Below, in pieces: positions 27,725-36,816 of a stretch of DNA of 64,000 nt. Source of the DNA: Maricaulis sp965228215 (GTDB lineage: Bacteria; Pseudomonadota; Alphaproteobacteria; Caulobacterales; Maricaulaceae); the NCBI GenBank assembly GCA_965228215.1, contig OZ245800.1, positions 1,426,001 to 1,490,000 on the forward strand. Direction: 5' to 3'. The notes under the pieces are model-generated. The model saw only the letters and a list, made by a program, of their open reading frames with translations, did not search any database and was not told the DNA's origin. A program made the translations under genes and the position numbers. How positions within the stretch are numbered: the stretch's first letter is position 1; each line of letters starts with the position of its first letter.

Positions 27725-27794
27725 TTCTGGTCCTTCGGTGTAACAGAATTATGTAGATAATATGGATCGGGTCTTGCAAAAAGCAAAGCAGTTA

Positions 27795-27808
27795 TGACAA
27801 CGTTATCA
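27795..27808. promoter_or_regulatory. LacI-type operator candidate between halogenase-like operon and TonB receptor
   Basis: TGACAACGTTATCA, a near-perfect palindrome (TGATAAC on the opposite strand against TGACAAC). It lies 71 bases from the flavoprotein start and 61 bases from the receptor start. It is the best match to the shared motif also seen at 5608 and 10496. Confidence 0.65.
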
Positions 27809-27868
27809 TTCGCGTAATGGCGTGCATGATTGGGGAAGATCCAAGGCGTGCGTTAAGGGAGAAGATTT

Positions 27869-30800
27869 GTGACCAATCCGAAGAAAACCGACCGCTGGCG
27901 GTCTATGCGATACGGACTGCTCGGGACGACGGCCATGTTGGCGTCGCTCGGCATGCAGCCCGCTCTAGCGCAAGACGCCGATGCCGATGACGATGGCAAC
28001 ACGGGCGACGTAATCGTGGTTCAGGGTGTCCGTGGCGCCCTGCAGACCGCGCGGAACAACAAGCGCGAGGCTGACACTTTCGTCGACTCGATCACTGCGT
28101 CCGACGTGTCGCAACTGCCCGACCTCTCGGTCGCTGAAGCCCTCGCCCGTGTCCCGGGTGTTGTGACCCAGCGCTTCGAGCTTGGCGGCAGTGATGGTGA
28201 CTTCCCGTCGCCGGAAGGCTCGGGCAACATCGTCCGCGGCCTGCAATATGTCCGCTCCGAGTTCAACGGACGCGACGCCTTCTCCGCTAACGGTGGCCGT
28301 GCTCTGGAATGGGCCAGCATCCCGCCGGAGCTGATCGGTGCTGTCGAGGTCTTCAAGAACCAGACGGCCAGCATGATCGAAGGCGGTATCGCCGGTACGG
28401 TCAATCTGCGCACGCTCGAGCCCTTCGACCGTGATGATCGCGTGGCCATCCTGGTCGCTGACTCGATCTACACGGACCAGGCCGAGGAATGGAGCCCGGG
28501 CTTCAGCGCCATCTACGGCGATCGCTGGATCACGAATTCCGGCGAGTTCGGCCTCCTCGGCTCGTTCTCGACGTCGGAGCTGCAGTCCTCGATCAATGGT
28601 TTTCAGTACGGTCCGCTTCTCGCGGTCCCGAATCCGGATTCTCCGGGATCGATGATGGCCCTGCCGGGTGGCTGGCAGGCGCGTGATTCCTCTGTCGGTC
28701 GCGAGCGCGACAGTTACTATCTCGCCGGTCAGTGGCGTTCGAACGATGGTGACATGGAGATCACTCTCAAGACGACGCGGGTCGAGAATTCAATTCAGAC
28801 CAATGAGCGTACGATTGAGTTCTTCACCGACGCGGAATCCTGGGCCGCCTGGTCCATCCTTGACGGACCGAACTCTCGCAACATCATTCCCTTCTCCTCC
28901 GCCGGCCTGCCGCGCTGTAGTGGCGCTGGTGAAGCCGCGAACGGCGGTGAGGGTATCTGTGAAACGCTGATTCCGGTCGATGGTGGCCTGATGGAATCGG
29001 GTGTGGTGTCGAACAATCTCCGTGACTGGCTGGGCCAGACCGGTAACCTGCAGACGCCGCTCCAGTCGCTTGCGATCGTTCAGACGAACGAGTCTGTCAC
29101 GCAAGACTACAGCTTCAACATGAAGTGGAATGCTTCGGACCGCCTGTATCTCGAGTTCGATGCTCACTACACCGAAGCTGAAGCAACGCTGGACCGTCTC
29201 TGGGCCGGTGGTAACCACTTCGCAGACTACCGTTTCGATTTCTCCGATATCGAGAATCCGGAAGTCGAGCTGTTCATGTCCGATGTGGTGCAGCTTGCCA
29301 CCTGGGGTACGACCCGTGGTCCGAACCCGGGAACGCTCGGTGATCTCGCCGATCCGCGTTACGCCTTCCTGCTCTACGCGGCTGACGAGTTCCAGGACAA
29401 TACCGGTGACCTGTTCGCCATGCGTGCCGATGCTCAGTATGAGTTCGAGGACGCTGGCTGGTTTGAATCGATCGAATTCGGCGCTCGTCGCTCGGTTCGT
29501 GAGCAGAACAACCGCAGTGCCGGCCTGAACTGGGGTGGTATCGCCCCGCCGTGGAGCGGTGGCTACCTGCCGTACGCGAACCGTGTGGATCCGACAGCAT
29601 TCGACGTGAATGACTATTCCGGCTTCCTCGGCGGCGGCGTGTTCTCGGGCTTCACGTCGATCGTGTTCCCGAGCCAGTCCCAGATGCTGGACTATGATGC
29701 CTTCGTGGATTCCCTCGCGAACGAGCCGCTCATTGGGTCGGGCATCAACGTCGATGGCAATCTGCAGGTCGGTGACTGGATCCCGCTCCGTCAAAATGGC
29801 GCGATCGATTATGCCGGTCGCGGCAGCGATGGCACCGTGCGGGAAGAGACCATCAACCTCTACACCCAGCTCAACTTCCTGGAGGACTTCTCCAACGGAC
29901 AGTCGATCTCGGGTAATTTCGGCTTCCGCTATGTGCGGACGGAAACGACCGGTGGCGGTCTCGCGTCCTTCGCCGAATTCGCTCCGGATGATCCGCTCGA
30001 CCCGCTGCAGGAACGTGATTTCCTCCCGGAAACCGCGGCCTTCCTCGATCAGGCGAATACGCCCAACACGATCGACAACAGCTATGAGTATCTGCTGCCG
30101 TCCTTCAACATGCGTTGGGATCTCAATGACGAGATGCTGATCCGCTTCGGCGCGAGCAAGGCGATCACGCCGGCCGATATCGCGGCGTTGAATTCCAACC
30201 AGGCGACGATCGCCGAGCTTGGATATGTCGTCGACAACACGGCAACGCCGCCGGTGATTTCCAACATCGTACTCGGTTCGCTGCGTGTCTTTGGCGGCAA
30301 CCCGAACCTCGAGCCGATCGAGGCGACGAATATCGACCTGTCGTTCGAATACTATTTCGGATCCGACGGTCTGTTCTCCGTGTCCGCCTTCCACAAGGAT
30401 CTGGAGAACATCATCGTCTACGGTGAAGAAACGACCGGCGCGGTTACGCTGGACGGTTACACGGTGCCGGTGATCTATTCGGGTAACCTGAACCTGAATG
30501 ACGGTACGGTTGATGGTGTCGAATTCTCCTACCAGCAGTTCTTCACTGACTGGCCGGGTATCTTCGGCAATCTCGGCCTCCAGGCGAACCTGACCCTGCT
30601 GTCGTCCGAAACGACACCGCTGCCGTCCGTTCGCGATACGGAAGGTGACGGGGTTGAGGGCTTCCTCTCGGTCTATCGCTGGAGCGTTGCTGAACTGCTC
30701 GGCCTGTCCGAGACGTCCTACAACCTCATCGGTATCTACCAGGACGAACAGTTCGAATTCCGTCTCGCCTATAACTGGCGGTCGAAATACTTCAGCTCCT

Positions 30801-31030
30801 ACCGGGACTTCATCACGGGTAACCCGATCATCCAGGATGATATTGGTTTCCTCGATGCTTCCTTCCGCTGGGACGTCACCGACAATCTCGAATTCCGCGT
30901 GCAAGCGGCCAACCTGCTCGACACCCAGGCGGTGGCACGGCAGCAGGTCGATGCAGCCGGGCAGACTTTCGCCCGCTCGGTGTTCGACAATGATCGTCGT
31001 TTCGAATTCGGACTGCGTTACGAATTCTGA
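27869..31030 (+). CDS. TonB-dependent receptor for carbohydrate uptake
   Basis: A 1053-residue outer membrane receptor that would import oligosaccharides with TonB energy. Signal peptide to about residue 34 (QPALA), TonB box DVIVVQG at 47-53, plug domain from about 60 (FVDSITASDVSQLPDLSVAEAL, shown here as positions 69-90), then a large beta-barrel ending with the C-terminal Phe of RYEF. The family is the long Caulobacter/Xanthomonas carbohydrate type. It starts with GTG after GGGAGAAG. It is followed by a strong terminator and then the GH3-sugar porter pair. The neighbours suggest beta-glucan oligomers as substrate. Confidence 0.93.
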   Translation: MTNPKKTDRWRSMRYGLLGTTAMLASLGMQPALAQDADADDDGNTGDVIVVQGVRGALQTARNNKREADTFVDSITASDVSQLPDLSVAEALARVPGVVTQRFELGGSDGDFPSPEGSGNIVRGLQYVRSEFNGRDAFSANGGRALEWASIPPELIGAVEVFKNQTASMIEGGIAGTVNLRTLEPFDRDDRVAILVADSIYTDQAEEWSPGFSAIYGDRWITNSGEFGLLGSFSTSELQSSINGFQYGPLLAVPNPDSPGSMMALPGGWQARDSSVGRERDSYYLAGQWRSNDGDMEITLKTTRVENSIQTNERTIEFFTDAESWAAWSILDGPNSRNIIPFSSAGLPRCSGAGEAANGGEGICETLIPVDGGLMESGVVSNNLRDWLGQTGNLQTPLQSLAIVQTNESVTQDYSFNMKWNASDRLYLEFDAHYTEAEATLDRLWAGGNHFADYRFDFSDIENPEVELFMSDVVQLATWGTTRGPNPGTLGDLADPRYAFLLYAADEFQDNTGDLFAMRADAQYEFEDAGWFESIEFGARRSVREQNNRSAGLNWGGIAPPWSGGYLPYANRVDPTAFDVNDYSGFLGGGVFSGFTSIVFPSQSQMLDYDAFVDSLANEPLIGSGINVDGNLQVGDWIPLRQNGAIDYAGRGSDGTVREETINLYTQLNFLEDFSNGQSISGNFGFRYVRTETTGGGLASFAEFAPDDPLDPLQERDFLPETAAFLDQANTPNTIDNSYEYLLPSFNMRWDLNDEMLIRFGASKAITPADIAALNSNQATIAELGYVVDNTATPPVISNIVLGSLRVFGGNPNLEPIEATNIDLSFEYYFGSDGLFSVSAFHKDLENIIVYGEETTGAVTLDGYTVPVIYSGNLNLNDGTVDGVEFSYQQFFTDWPGIFGNLGLQANLTLLSSETTPLPSVRDTEGDGVEGFLSVYRWSVAELLGLSETSYNLIGIYQDEQFEFRLAYNWRSKYFSSYRDFITGNPIIQDDIGFLDASFRWDVTDNLEFRVQAANLLDTQAVARQQVDAAGQTFARSVFDNDRRFEFGLRYEF

Positions 31031-31066
31031 TCGACACGGAACCGAATGGTTTCGAGCTCAAAAATC

Positions 31067-31098
31067 GGGGGCAGGTGTAACAGCCTGCCCCCTTTTTT
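31067..31098 (+). terminator. rho-independent terminator after TonB receptor
   Basis: Perfect 9-bp stem GGGGGCAGG/CCTGCCCCC with an 8-base loop, followed by TTTTTT. It ends 91 bases before the next start, so the receptor is probably transcribed apart from the GH3 gene or with partial read-through. Confidence 0.93.
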
Positions 31099-31188
31099 AT
31101 CCGCGCCGGTGTCGGGACCGGTGTCCGGGCGACCGGGTTTCGCCCCTCCAACAAGAACAACTCGTCTCGTGCCGGCAGGGAGGCCCAG

Positions 31189-33777
31189 ATGACGCTCAAA
31201 TTTACCAGCCAGTCCGGATTGAAACTCACGGCCTCGGTCGCCGCTCTCTTGCTGTCGGCGTGCCAGCCCGCACCCGGTGATGCTGCGTCTGATGTACCGG
31301 ACGCCGCGACGGAAGCGGCAAGCACTGCCATTACCGTGTCCAACGGCTCGAACAGTGTCGTGGTCGATCCTGCCAACTGGCCGGAGGGCCAGTCCGGTGT
31401 CGCACGGGATCCCGACGTCGAGGTCTTCATTGCTGACCTGCTGTCCCGGATGAGCGTCGAGGAAAAGGTCGGCCAGGTCATCCAGGCGGACATTTCCGAA
31501 ATCACTCCGGAACTGGCCGCCGAATACAATCTCGGTTCGGTTCTCAATGGCGGCAATTCGGGTCCGGGCAATGACAATTTCGCGCCGCCGGAGGCCTGGC
31601 TGGCGCTGGCGGACGCGTATTACCGTGCCTCGACGGACACGTCGGATGGCGGGCTCGGCATACCCATCATCTGGGGTACCGATGCCGTGCACGGGCATTC
31701 CAACATCGTGGGTGCCACAATGTTCCCGCACAATATCGGTCTGGGCGCTGCCAATGATCCGGACCTGATCCGCCGTATCGGCGAGATCACGGCGCTGGAG
31801 ATCCGCGCGACGGGACAGGACTGGACCTTCGCGCCGACCTTGGCGGTGGTCCAGAATGATTCCTGGGGCCGCACCTATGAAGGCTATTCGGAGAGCCCGG
31901 ACATCGTGGCCAATCTGAGCGGGCCGATGGTGGAGGGCCTGCAGGGCGCCGCCGGATCCGATGACCTGCTGGGCGCCGACCATATCGTCGCCACAGCGAA
32001 ACATTGGGTGGGTGATGGCGGTACCGATCGCGGTATCGACCAGGGCGATAACCGCGCCACTGAAGCCGAGATGCGCGACATCCACGCCGCCGGATACGCA
32101 CCGGCGATCGCCGCCGGCGTACAGACCGTCATGGCGTCCTACAATTCCTGGTACGGCATCAAGATGCACGGCAATGGCGCCATGCTGACCGATGTGCTGG
32201 TTGACCGCATGGGTTTCGACGGTTTTGTTGTCGGTGACTGGGAAGGTCACGGCCAGATCGCGGGCTGCGAGAATGTCGATTGTCCGCAGGCCCTGCTCGC
32301 GGGTGTCGACATGTATATGGCACCGGCGAGCTGGCGCGAACTGCATGGCAATCTGCTGCGACAGGTCGAGGACGGCACGATTCCGATGGCGCGTCTCGAC
32401 GAGGCCGTCACCCGCATTCTTCGCGTGAAGGCCCGGGCGGGTCTGTTCGGCGGTGTCGCGCCGTCCGAGCGCACGCATGCCGGTGATTTCGACCTGATCG
32501 GCAGCGAGGCGCATCGCGCCGTGGCCCGCGAGGCAGTGAGGGCTTCGCTGGTGCTGCTCAAGAACGACACGGGCCTCCTGCCGCTGAACCCGGCGGCGAA
32601 TATCCTGCTTGCCGGTGACGGTGCCGACAATATCCGCAAGCAATCGGGCGGCTGGACGATCAACTGGCAGGGCGATGGTCACACGAATGAGGATTTCCCG
32701 GGCGGCCAGTCGGTCTATGACGGGCTGAACGAGGCCGTCGCAGCGGCCGGAGGCTCCGTTACGTTGAGCGAGGACGGGTCCTGGACCGAGCGTCCCGATG
32801 TCGCCGTGGTGGTGTTCGGCGAGGAGCCCTATGCGGAATTCGTCGGCGACCAGGAATATGTCGACTTCCCCGATGAGCGTGGCCTCGAATTGCTGCGCCA
32901 ATACCGCGCGGAAGGCATCCCGACGGTTGCGGTCTTCCTGTCCGGACGACCGCTCTGGATGAACCGGGAGATCAACGCTTCCGATGCCTTCGTGGCCGCC
33001 TGGCTGCCGGGCTCGGAGGGTGGCGGAATCGCCGATGTCATCGTGGGTGATGCGGACGGTGCCCCGCGGCATGATTTCGTCGGGCGGTTGTCCTACTCAT
33101 GGCCGCAACGGGCCGACCAGACCGTGCTCAATCCGCGCGATGAGGGTTATGAACCGCTCTTCGCCTACGGATACGGGCTGAGTTATGCCGAGCCGGGCGA
33201 ACCGGTTGGCGAACTCAGCGAGGATGACGGTCTCGCCCGGCAGGGTGATGCCGACCGTCTGGCGATCATCGCACGCGGTCGTGCGGCAGGAGATCTTGTC
33301 CTCCGCCTCGAGAGTGGCGATGAGGTTGTGACCGTGAGCGGACCGGATGCCGTCACCGGCGACGGCGCGCTCGAGACCACGCTGGATGATCGCGAACAGC
33401 AGGATGACAGCCGTCGTTTCACCTGGTCCGCACCGGCCACCTTGAGGGTCGAGGGCGCGATCTCCGGTGTTGCCGGCGACCAGGTTCTGCAGATCTCCTA
33501 CCAGGTTGTCGATCGCGGCGAAGGTGCTGTGAGCCTGTCGATGTCCTGTGGCGAGGATTGCGGGGCATCGATCGATATCACCGAGGGCGTTCGTGTGGCC
33601 GAGGGCAAGGGATGGCGTTCCGCCAGCCTGCCCCTGAGCTGTTTCGAGGCAGGCGGCCTGGACCTGTCTGCGGTGGACGCACCCCTGGTGGTGACGGGAC
33701 CCGGCGGGCTGGAAATGTGGTTTGACGACGTCTCGATCGGTGAAGCGGAAAGCGAATCCATGGGATGTGAGCTCTAG
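31189..33777 (+). CDS. GH3 exo-beta-glucanase lipoprotein, ExoP type (copy 2)
   Basis: An 862-residue paralogue of the gene at 15188. Lipoprotein signal with lipobox LSAC, GH3 barrel with WGTDAVHGHSN, AKHWVGDGGT and nucleophile D350 in VVGDWEGHG, sandwich domain with GEEPYAEFVGDQ, and a C-terminal beta-sandwich domain ending in a Cys pair region. The ribosome site is GGGAGG. It is followed after 60 bp by a sugar porter, with a small hairpin (GACACG/CGTGTC) in the gap. Expected to release glucose from beta-1,3 or beta-1,4 oligomers in the periplasm or on the outer membrane. Confidence 0.9.
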   Translation: MTLKFTSQSGLKLTASVAALLLSACQPAPGDAASDVPDAATEAASTAITVSNGSNSVVVDPANWPEGQSGVARDPDVEVFIADLLSRMSVEEKVGQVIQADISEITPELAAEYNLGSVLNGGNSGPGNDNFAPPEAWLALADAYYRASTDTSDGGLGIPIIWGTDAVHGHSNIVGATMFPHNIGLGAANDPDLIRRIGEITALEIRATGQDWTFAPTLAVVQNDSWGRTYEGYSESPDIVANLSGPMVEGLQGAAGSDDLLGADHIVATAKHWVGDGGTDRGIDQGDNRATEAEMRDIHAAGYAPAIAAGVQTVMASYNSWYGIKMHGNGAMLTDVLVDRMGFDGFVVGDWEGHGQIAGCENVDCPQALLAGVDMYMAPASWRELHGNLLRQVEDGTIPMARLDEAVTRILRVKARAGLFGGVAPSERTHAGDFDLIGSEAHRAVAREAVRASLVLLKNDTGLLPLNPAANILLAGDGADNIRKQSGGWTINWQGDGHTNEDFPGGQSVYDGLNEAVAAAGGSVTLSEDGSWTERPDVAVVVFGEEPYAEFVGDQEYVDFPDERGLELLRQYRAEGIPTVAVFLSGRPLWMNREINASDAFVAAWLPGSEGGGIADVIVGDADGAPRHDFVGRLSYSWPQRADQTVLNPRDEGYEPLFAYGYGLSYAEPGEPVGELSEDDGLARQGDADRLAIIARGRAAGDLVLRLESGDEVVTVSGPDAVTGDGALETTLDDREQQDDSRRFTWSAPATLRVEGAISGVAGDQVLQISYQVVDRGEGAVSLSMSCGEDCGASIDITEGVRVAEGKGWRSASLPLSCFEAGGLDLSAVDAPLVVTGPGGLEMWFDDVSIGEAESESMGCEL

Positions 33778-33837
33778 CCAACGCCGACACGTGACCGCGT
33801 GTCTTTGCAGCAAAGCCGGTAAGGGGAGATCGGTTTG

Positions 33838-35394
33838 ATGAAATCGCGAAACAATTCCGTGGCCGTCCTGGCGGCGATGATTTCACTGGGCGGATTCCTG
33901 TTCGGTTTCGATGCCGCGATCATTTCCAGTGTCGGCGGGCTGGCAGTCCGGGAATTCGGCCTGGGTGATCTCGAATTCGGAGTGCTGGTCGCGTCGCCGG
34001 CACTGGCCGCGATGTTCGCCGGTCTTGCTGTCGGACCGCTCAGCGATTTCTTCGGCCGGCGGCTGATGCTTCAGATCGTGGGCGTGCTTTACGCAGTCTC
34101 TGCCCTGCTATCGGCCTGGGCGCCTGATTTCCAGATCCTGGTCTGGGCGCGGGCACTGGGCGGTTTTGCCTTTGCATCGCTTGTCCTCGCACCGCTCTAC
34201 ATTGCCGAAATCGCGCCGAGCGAACGCCGCGGTTTTCTCGTCTCGATCAACCAGTTGAATATCGTCATTGGTTTCGCCGTCGCCTATTTCGTGGGCTACT
34301 ACCTGCTGCTGGCCAGCCAGAGCGGGACGGACTTCGTCCAGATGATCGGACTGGCAGACCACAATTGGCGCTGGATGCTGGCTGTGGAACTCGTGCCGGC
34401 CGCAATCTTCCTCATCGCGCTGAGCTTCGCGCCCGAAAGTCCGCGCTGGCTAATGGTCAAGGGCCGCGAAGACGAAGCGCGCAAGGTGATTTCCCGTTTC
34501 CATGACGCCGAGCGGATCGACGCCGAGATCGAGGAAATCCACACGAGCATCGCGGAGTCCCGCGCCCGGGATAAAACGCCTCTGAACGTGATGCTACATC
34601 CCGCGATGATGGGGCTATTGTTCGTGGCCTTGCTGGTTGCGATCGCGCAGCAGATCACCGGCATCAATGCCGTCTTTTTCTACGCTCAGACGATTTTCGA
34701 ACTGGCCGGAGCAGGCACCAATGCCGCTTTCGCCCAGGCGACCAGTGTCGGCCTGGTCAATGTGCTCTTCACGCTGATCGCCATGGCGCTGATCGACCGG
34801 GTTGGCCGCAAACCGCTGCTGATCGCGGGCCTGGCCGGCGTGGTGATCAGCATGAGCGTGACCGGTTATGGCTTCCACCAGGCGCGTTACGAATTGTCGG
34901 CCGATGCAATCACGCAGCTTTCCGAGGATATCGATCGCGAGGCATTGATGACCATCGCGGGGACGGAGTTCCAGTCGGATGTCGCCTTCCGGACAGCCCT
35001 GGATGACGCGCTCGGCGAGGATGCCGCCCGGAATTTCCGCGCCGAGATCACCAATGCAGCGATCGATATCAACGCGCCCCTGGTCCTGGCCGGTATTCTG
35101 AGTTTTGTCGCGTCCTTCGCAGTATCACTGGGCCCGGTCATGTGGGTGCTGCTGTCGGAAATCTTCCCGAACCGGGTGAGGGGACTCGCTATGTCGGTGA
35201 TCACTTTCGTGAATTCCGGTGTCAGCTCGGGTGTCCAGCTGGCTTTCCCGGTTCAGATCGCGGCACTGGGAACCGCGATGACATTCTTCATCTACGGGGC
35301 GTTCGGCCTTGTCTTCCTGCTTCTCATTGCGCGTTTCCTGCCGGAAACGAAACAGATGTCGCTCGAGACGCTGGAACAAAAGTTTGCGCGCTGA
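33838..35394 (+). CDS. MFS sugar porter with enlarged hydrophilic loop
   Basis: A 518-residue sugar:H+ symporter. Family marks are GGFLFGFDAAIISSV, DFFGRRLM, PESPRWLM, QQITGINAVFFYA, DRVGRKPLL and the terminal PETK. A hydrophilic stretch of roughly 66 residues (about 345-411) is inserted between helices 9 and 10, longer than the matching loop of the porter at 9055. The start is ATG 33838, 9 bases after GGGGAG; a TTG one codon upstream is possible. It is in an operon with the GH3 gene and likely imports the glucose that enzyme releases. Confidence 0.9.
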   Translation: MKSRNNSVAVLAAMISLGGFLFGFDAAIISSVGGLAVREFGLGDLEFGVLVASPALAAMFAGLAVGPLSDFFGRRLMLQIVGVLYAVSALLSAWAPDFQILVWARALGGFAFASLVLAPLYIAEIAPSERRGFLVSINQLNIVIGFAVAYFVGYYLLLASQSGTDFVQMIGLADHNWRWMLAVELVPAAIFLIALSFAPESPRWLMVKGREDEARKVISRFHDAERIDAEIEEIHTSIAESRARDKTPLNVMLHPAMMGLLFVALLVAIAQQITGINAVFFYAQTIFELAGAGTNAAFAQATSVGLVNVLFTLIAMALIDRVGRKPLLIAGLAGVVISMSVTGYGFHQARYELSADAITQLSEDIDREALMTIAGTEFQSDVAFRTALDDALGEDAARNFRAEITNAAIDINAPLVLAGILSFVASFAVSLGPVMWVLLSEIFPNRVRGLAMSVITFVNSGVSSGVQLAFPVQIAALGTAMTFFIYGAFGLVFLLLIARFLPETKQMSLETLEQKFAR

Positions 35395-35668
35395 CAGGAG
35401 AACTTCCTGTCGGCCGTCAGTTCCCGGGCGCCTCGGATAGGTGCCCGTACGGTCGATTAGTAGCAGGCTGATGTGTTGCATCACGCCTATCGCGTGTCGC
35501 AGTATCCGCCTGATCATGTAGGCAAGGGACTGGCGATCATGATTCCGGAGCGGTGGCAGGCATGCCCCGACTCCTGGCTGAACGAGACGCGGCGCTCGGA
35601 AAACTCGCGCTCGTGACAGCCGGAATCCGGTCGCCCGAGGACAGATTTGCGGGAGCAATCTTAGACGA
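35395..35668. other. intergenic region, 274 bp, with possible short ORF
   Basis: No known feature. A 47-codon frame from GTG 35473 to TGA at about 35614 shows GC-rich third positions in its second half. It has no ribosome site and no recognisable family. It may be a gene remnant. The lacI promoter should be near 35640. Confidence 0.3.
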
Positions 35669-36688
35669 ATGGCCAATATCTTTGATGTTGCTGAAAAAGC
35701 CGGCGTCTCCATCAAGACCGTGTCACGGGTGATGAATGATGCCGACACGGTGCGGGCGTCGACGAGGGAACGCGTGCAGGCCGCCATGGCTGAGCTCGAC
35801 TACAATCCCAGCCATGCCGCGCGGGAATTGCGCTCCGGCCGTTCCAGGTCGATCGGCATGCTGTTCGGCGCGACCGAGAGCGGCTTCCAGGCGCGCTTCC
35901 ACCACGCCGCCCTTCGGGCCTGCGATTCGGCGGGCTACTTCCTTGCCGGTGGTTTCTTCGACGAGACCGCACAGAATTGGGACCGGCAATTGAGCGCATT
36001 CCTGGCCCGTACCCGGGTCCAGAACATGATCCTCATTCCGCCGATCTGTGGATCCGAAGTGCTGCACAAGACCCTGACCGACCGGAATGTCTCCTTCGTT
36101 CTGATCTCTCCCACCCAGCAAACGCCCGACGCGCCGTCGATTCGTATCGATGACCGCCAGGCGGCCCGTGACGTCACCGAACATCTTCTGTCTCTCGGAC
36201 ACCGAAAGATCGGCCACCTGTCCGGCGCTCCGGGGCATGTCGCGTCCAATCTGCGTGAACAGGGTTTCGAGGACGCTATCAAGGCATCGCCGGACGCCGA
36301 GTGGCGGCCCGACTGGGTCCGTCAGGGTTTCTTCGCGTTCGACCGGGCTCTGGAAGAAGCCGAGGCCATGTTGTCCTCGCCGGACCGGCCAACGGCGATT
36401 TTCGCTTCGAACGATGAAATGGCGTCTGCCGTCTACTTCGTGGCCGCGAAGCTGGGCCTGAGTGTGCCCGATGACCTCTCCGTCGTGGGCTTCGACGATG
36501 TGCCGATCGCGACCACGATCTGGCCCCCGCTCACGACGGTTGCCCAGCCCTATGAGGCCATGACGGAGGCTGCGGTCGTGAAGCTGACGAAGGCGCAGTC
36601 TGTTAAGTCGAAGGATGAATCGCCGGAAGTCCTGACGCTCGACTATGAGCTGAAAATCCGTCAGTCCACGCAGTCGCCGCGCGTCTGA
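35669..36688 (+). CDS. LacI-family transcriptional regulator
   Basis: A 339-residue repressor. The N-terminal helix-turn-helix is NIFDVAEKAGVSIKTVSRVM at 3-22, with the hinge RELRSGRSRSIGMLF near 50-64. The periplasmic-binding-protein-like core carries IRIDDRQAARDVTEHLLSLG and FASNDEMASAVY, ending with the dimer and sugar site VVGFDDVPIATTIWPPLTTV. It is the only LacI protein in the window and the natural candidate for the operator motif found at 5608, 10496, 19791 and 27795. It sits between the GH3-porter operon and the GH16 operon. The effector is not readable. Confidence 0.93.
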   Translation: MANIFDVAEKAGVSIKTVSRVMNDADTVRASTRERVQAAMAELDYNPSHAARELRSGRSRSIGMLFGATESGFQARFHHAALRACDSAGYFLAGGFFDETAQNWDRQLSAFLARTRVQNMILIPPICGSEVLHKTLTDRNVSFVLISPTQQTPDAPSIRIDDRQAARDVTEHLLSLGHRKIGHLSGAPGHVASNLREQGFEDAIKASPDAEWRPDWVRQGFFAFDRALEEAEAMLSSPDRPTAIFASNDEMASAVYFVAAKLGLSVPDDLSVVGFDDVPIATTIWPPLTTVAQPYEAMTEAAVVKLTKAQSVKSKDESPEVLTLDYELKIRQSTQSPRV

Positions 36689-36729
36689 AACCCCGTCCCG
36701 ACCAGCTGGATTCGCTTGTCCTCCCGATA

Positions 36730-36764
36730 TGACAAGGTTGGACATTTTTGTTGACAAGGTAGGC
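36730..36764 (+). promoter_or_regulatory. direct repeats and possible promoter upstream of GH16
   Basis: TGACAAGGTTGG at 36730 and TGACAAGGTAGG at 36752 are near-identical and 22 bp apart, about two helix turns. The second also forms a consensus -35 box (TTGACA at 36751), with a weak -10 (TAGCCT) 16 bases further on. Could be activator sites or coincidence with the promoter. Confidence 0.4.
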
Positions 36765-36816
36765 CCCATGGCTAGCCTGTGTGGCTGTTCGGCCAATTGG
36801 TTCCAGGGGAGGTACG

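Noticed and set aside
28790..33072. 704- and 684-residue minus-strand frames
   Set aside because: Shadows of the TonB receptor and the GH3 gene; no recognisable domain.
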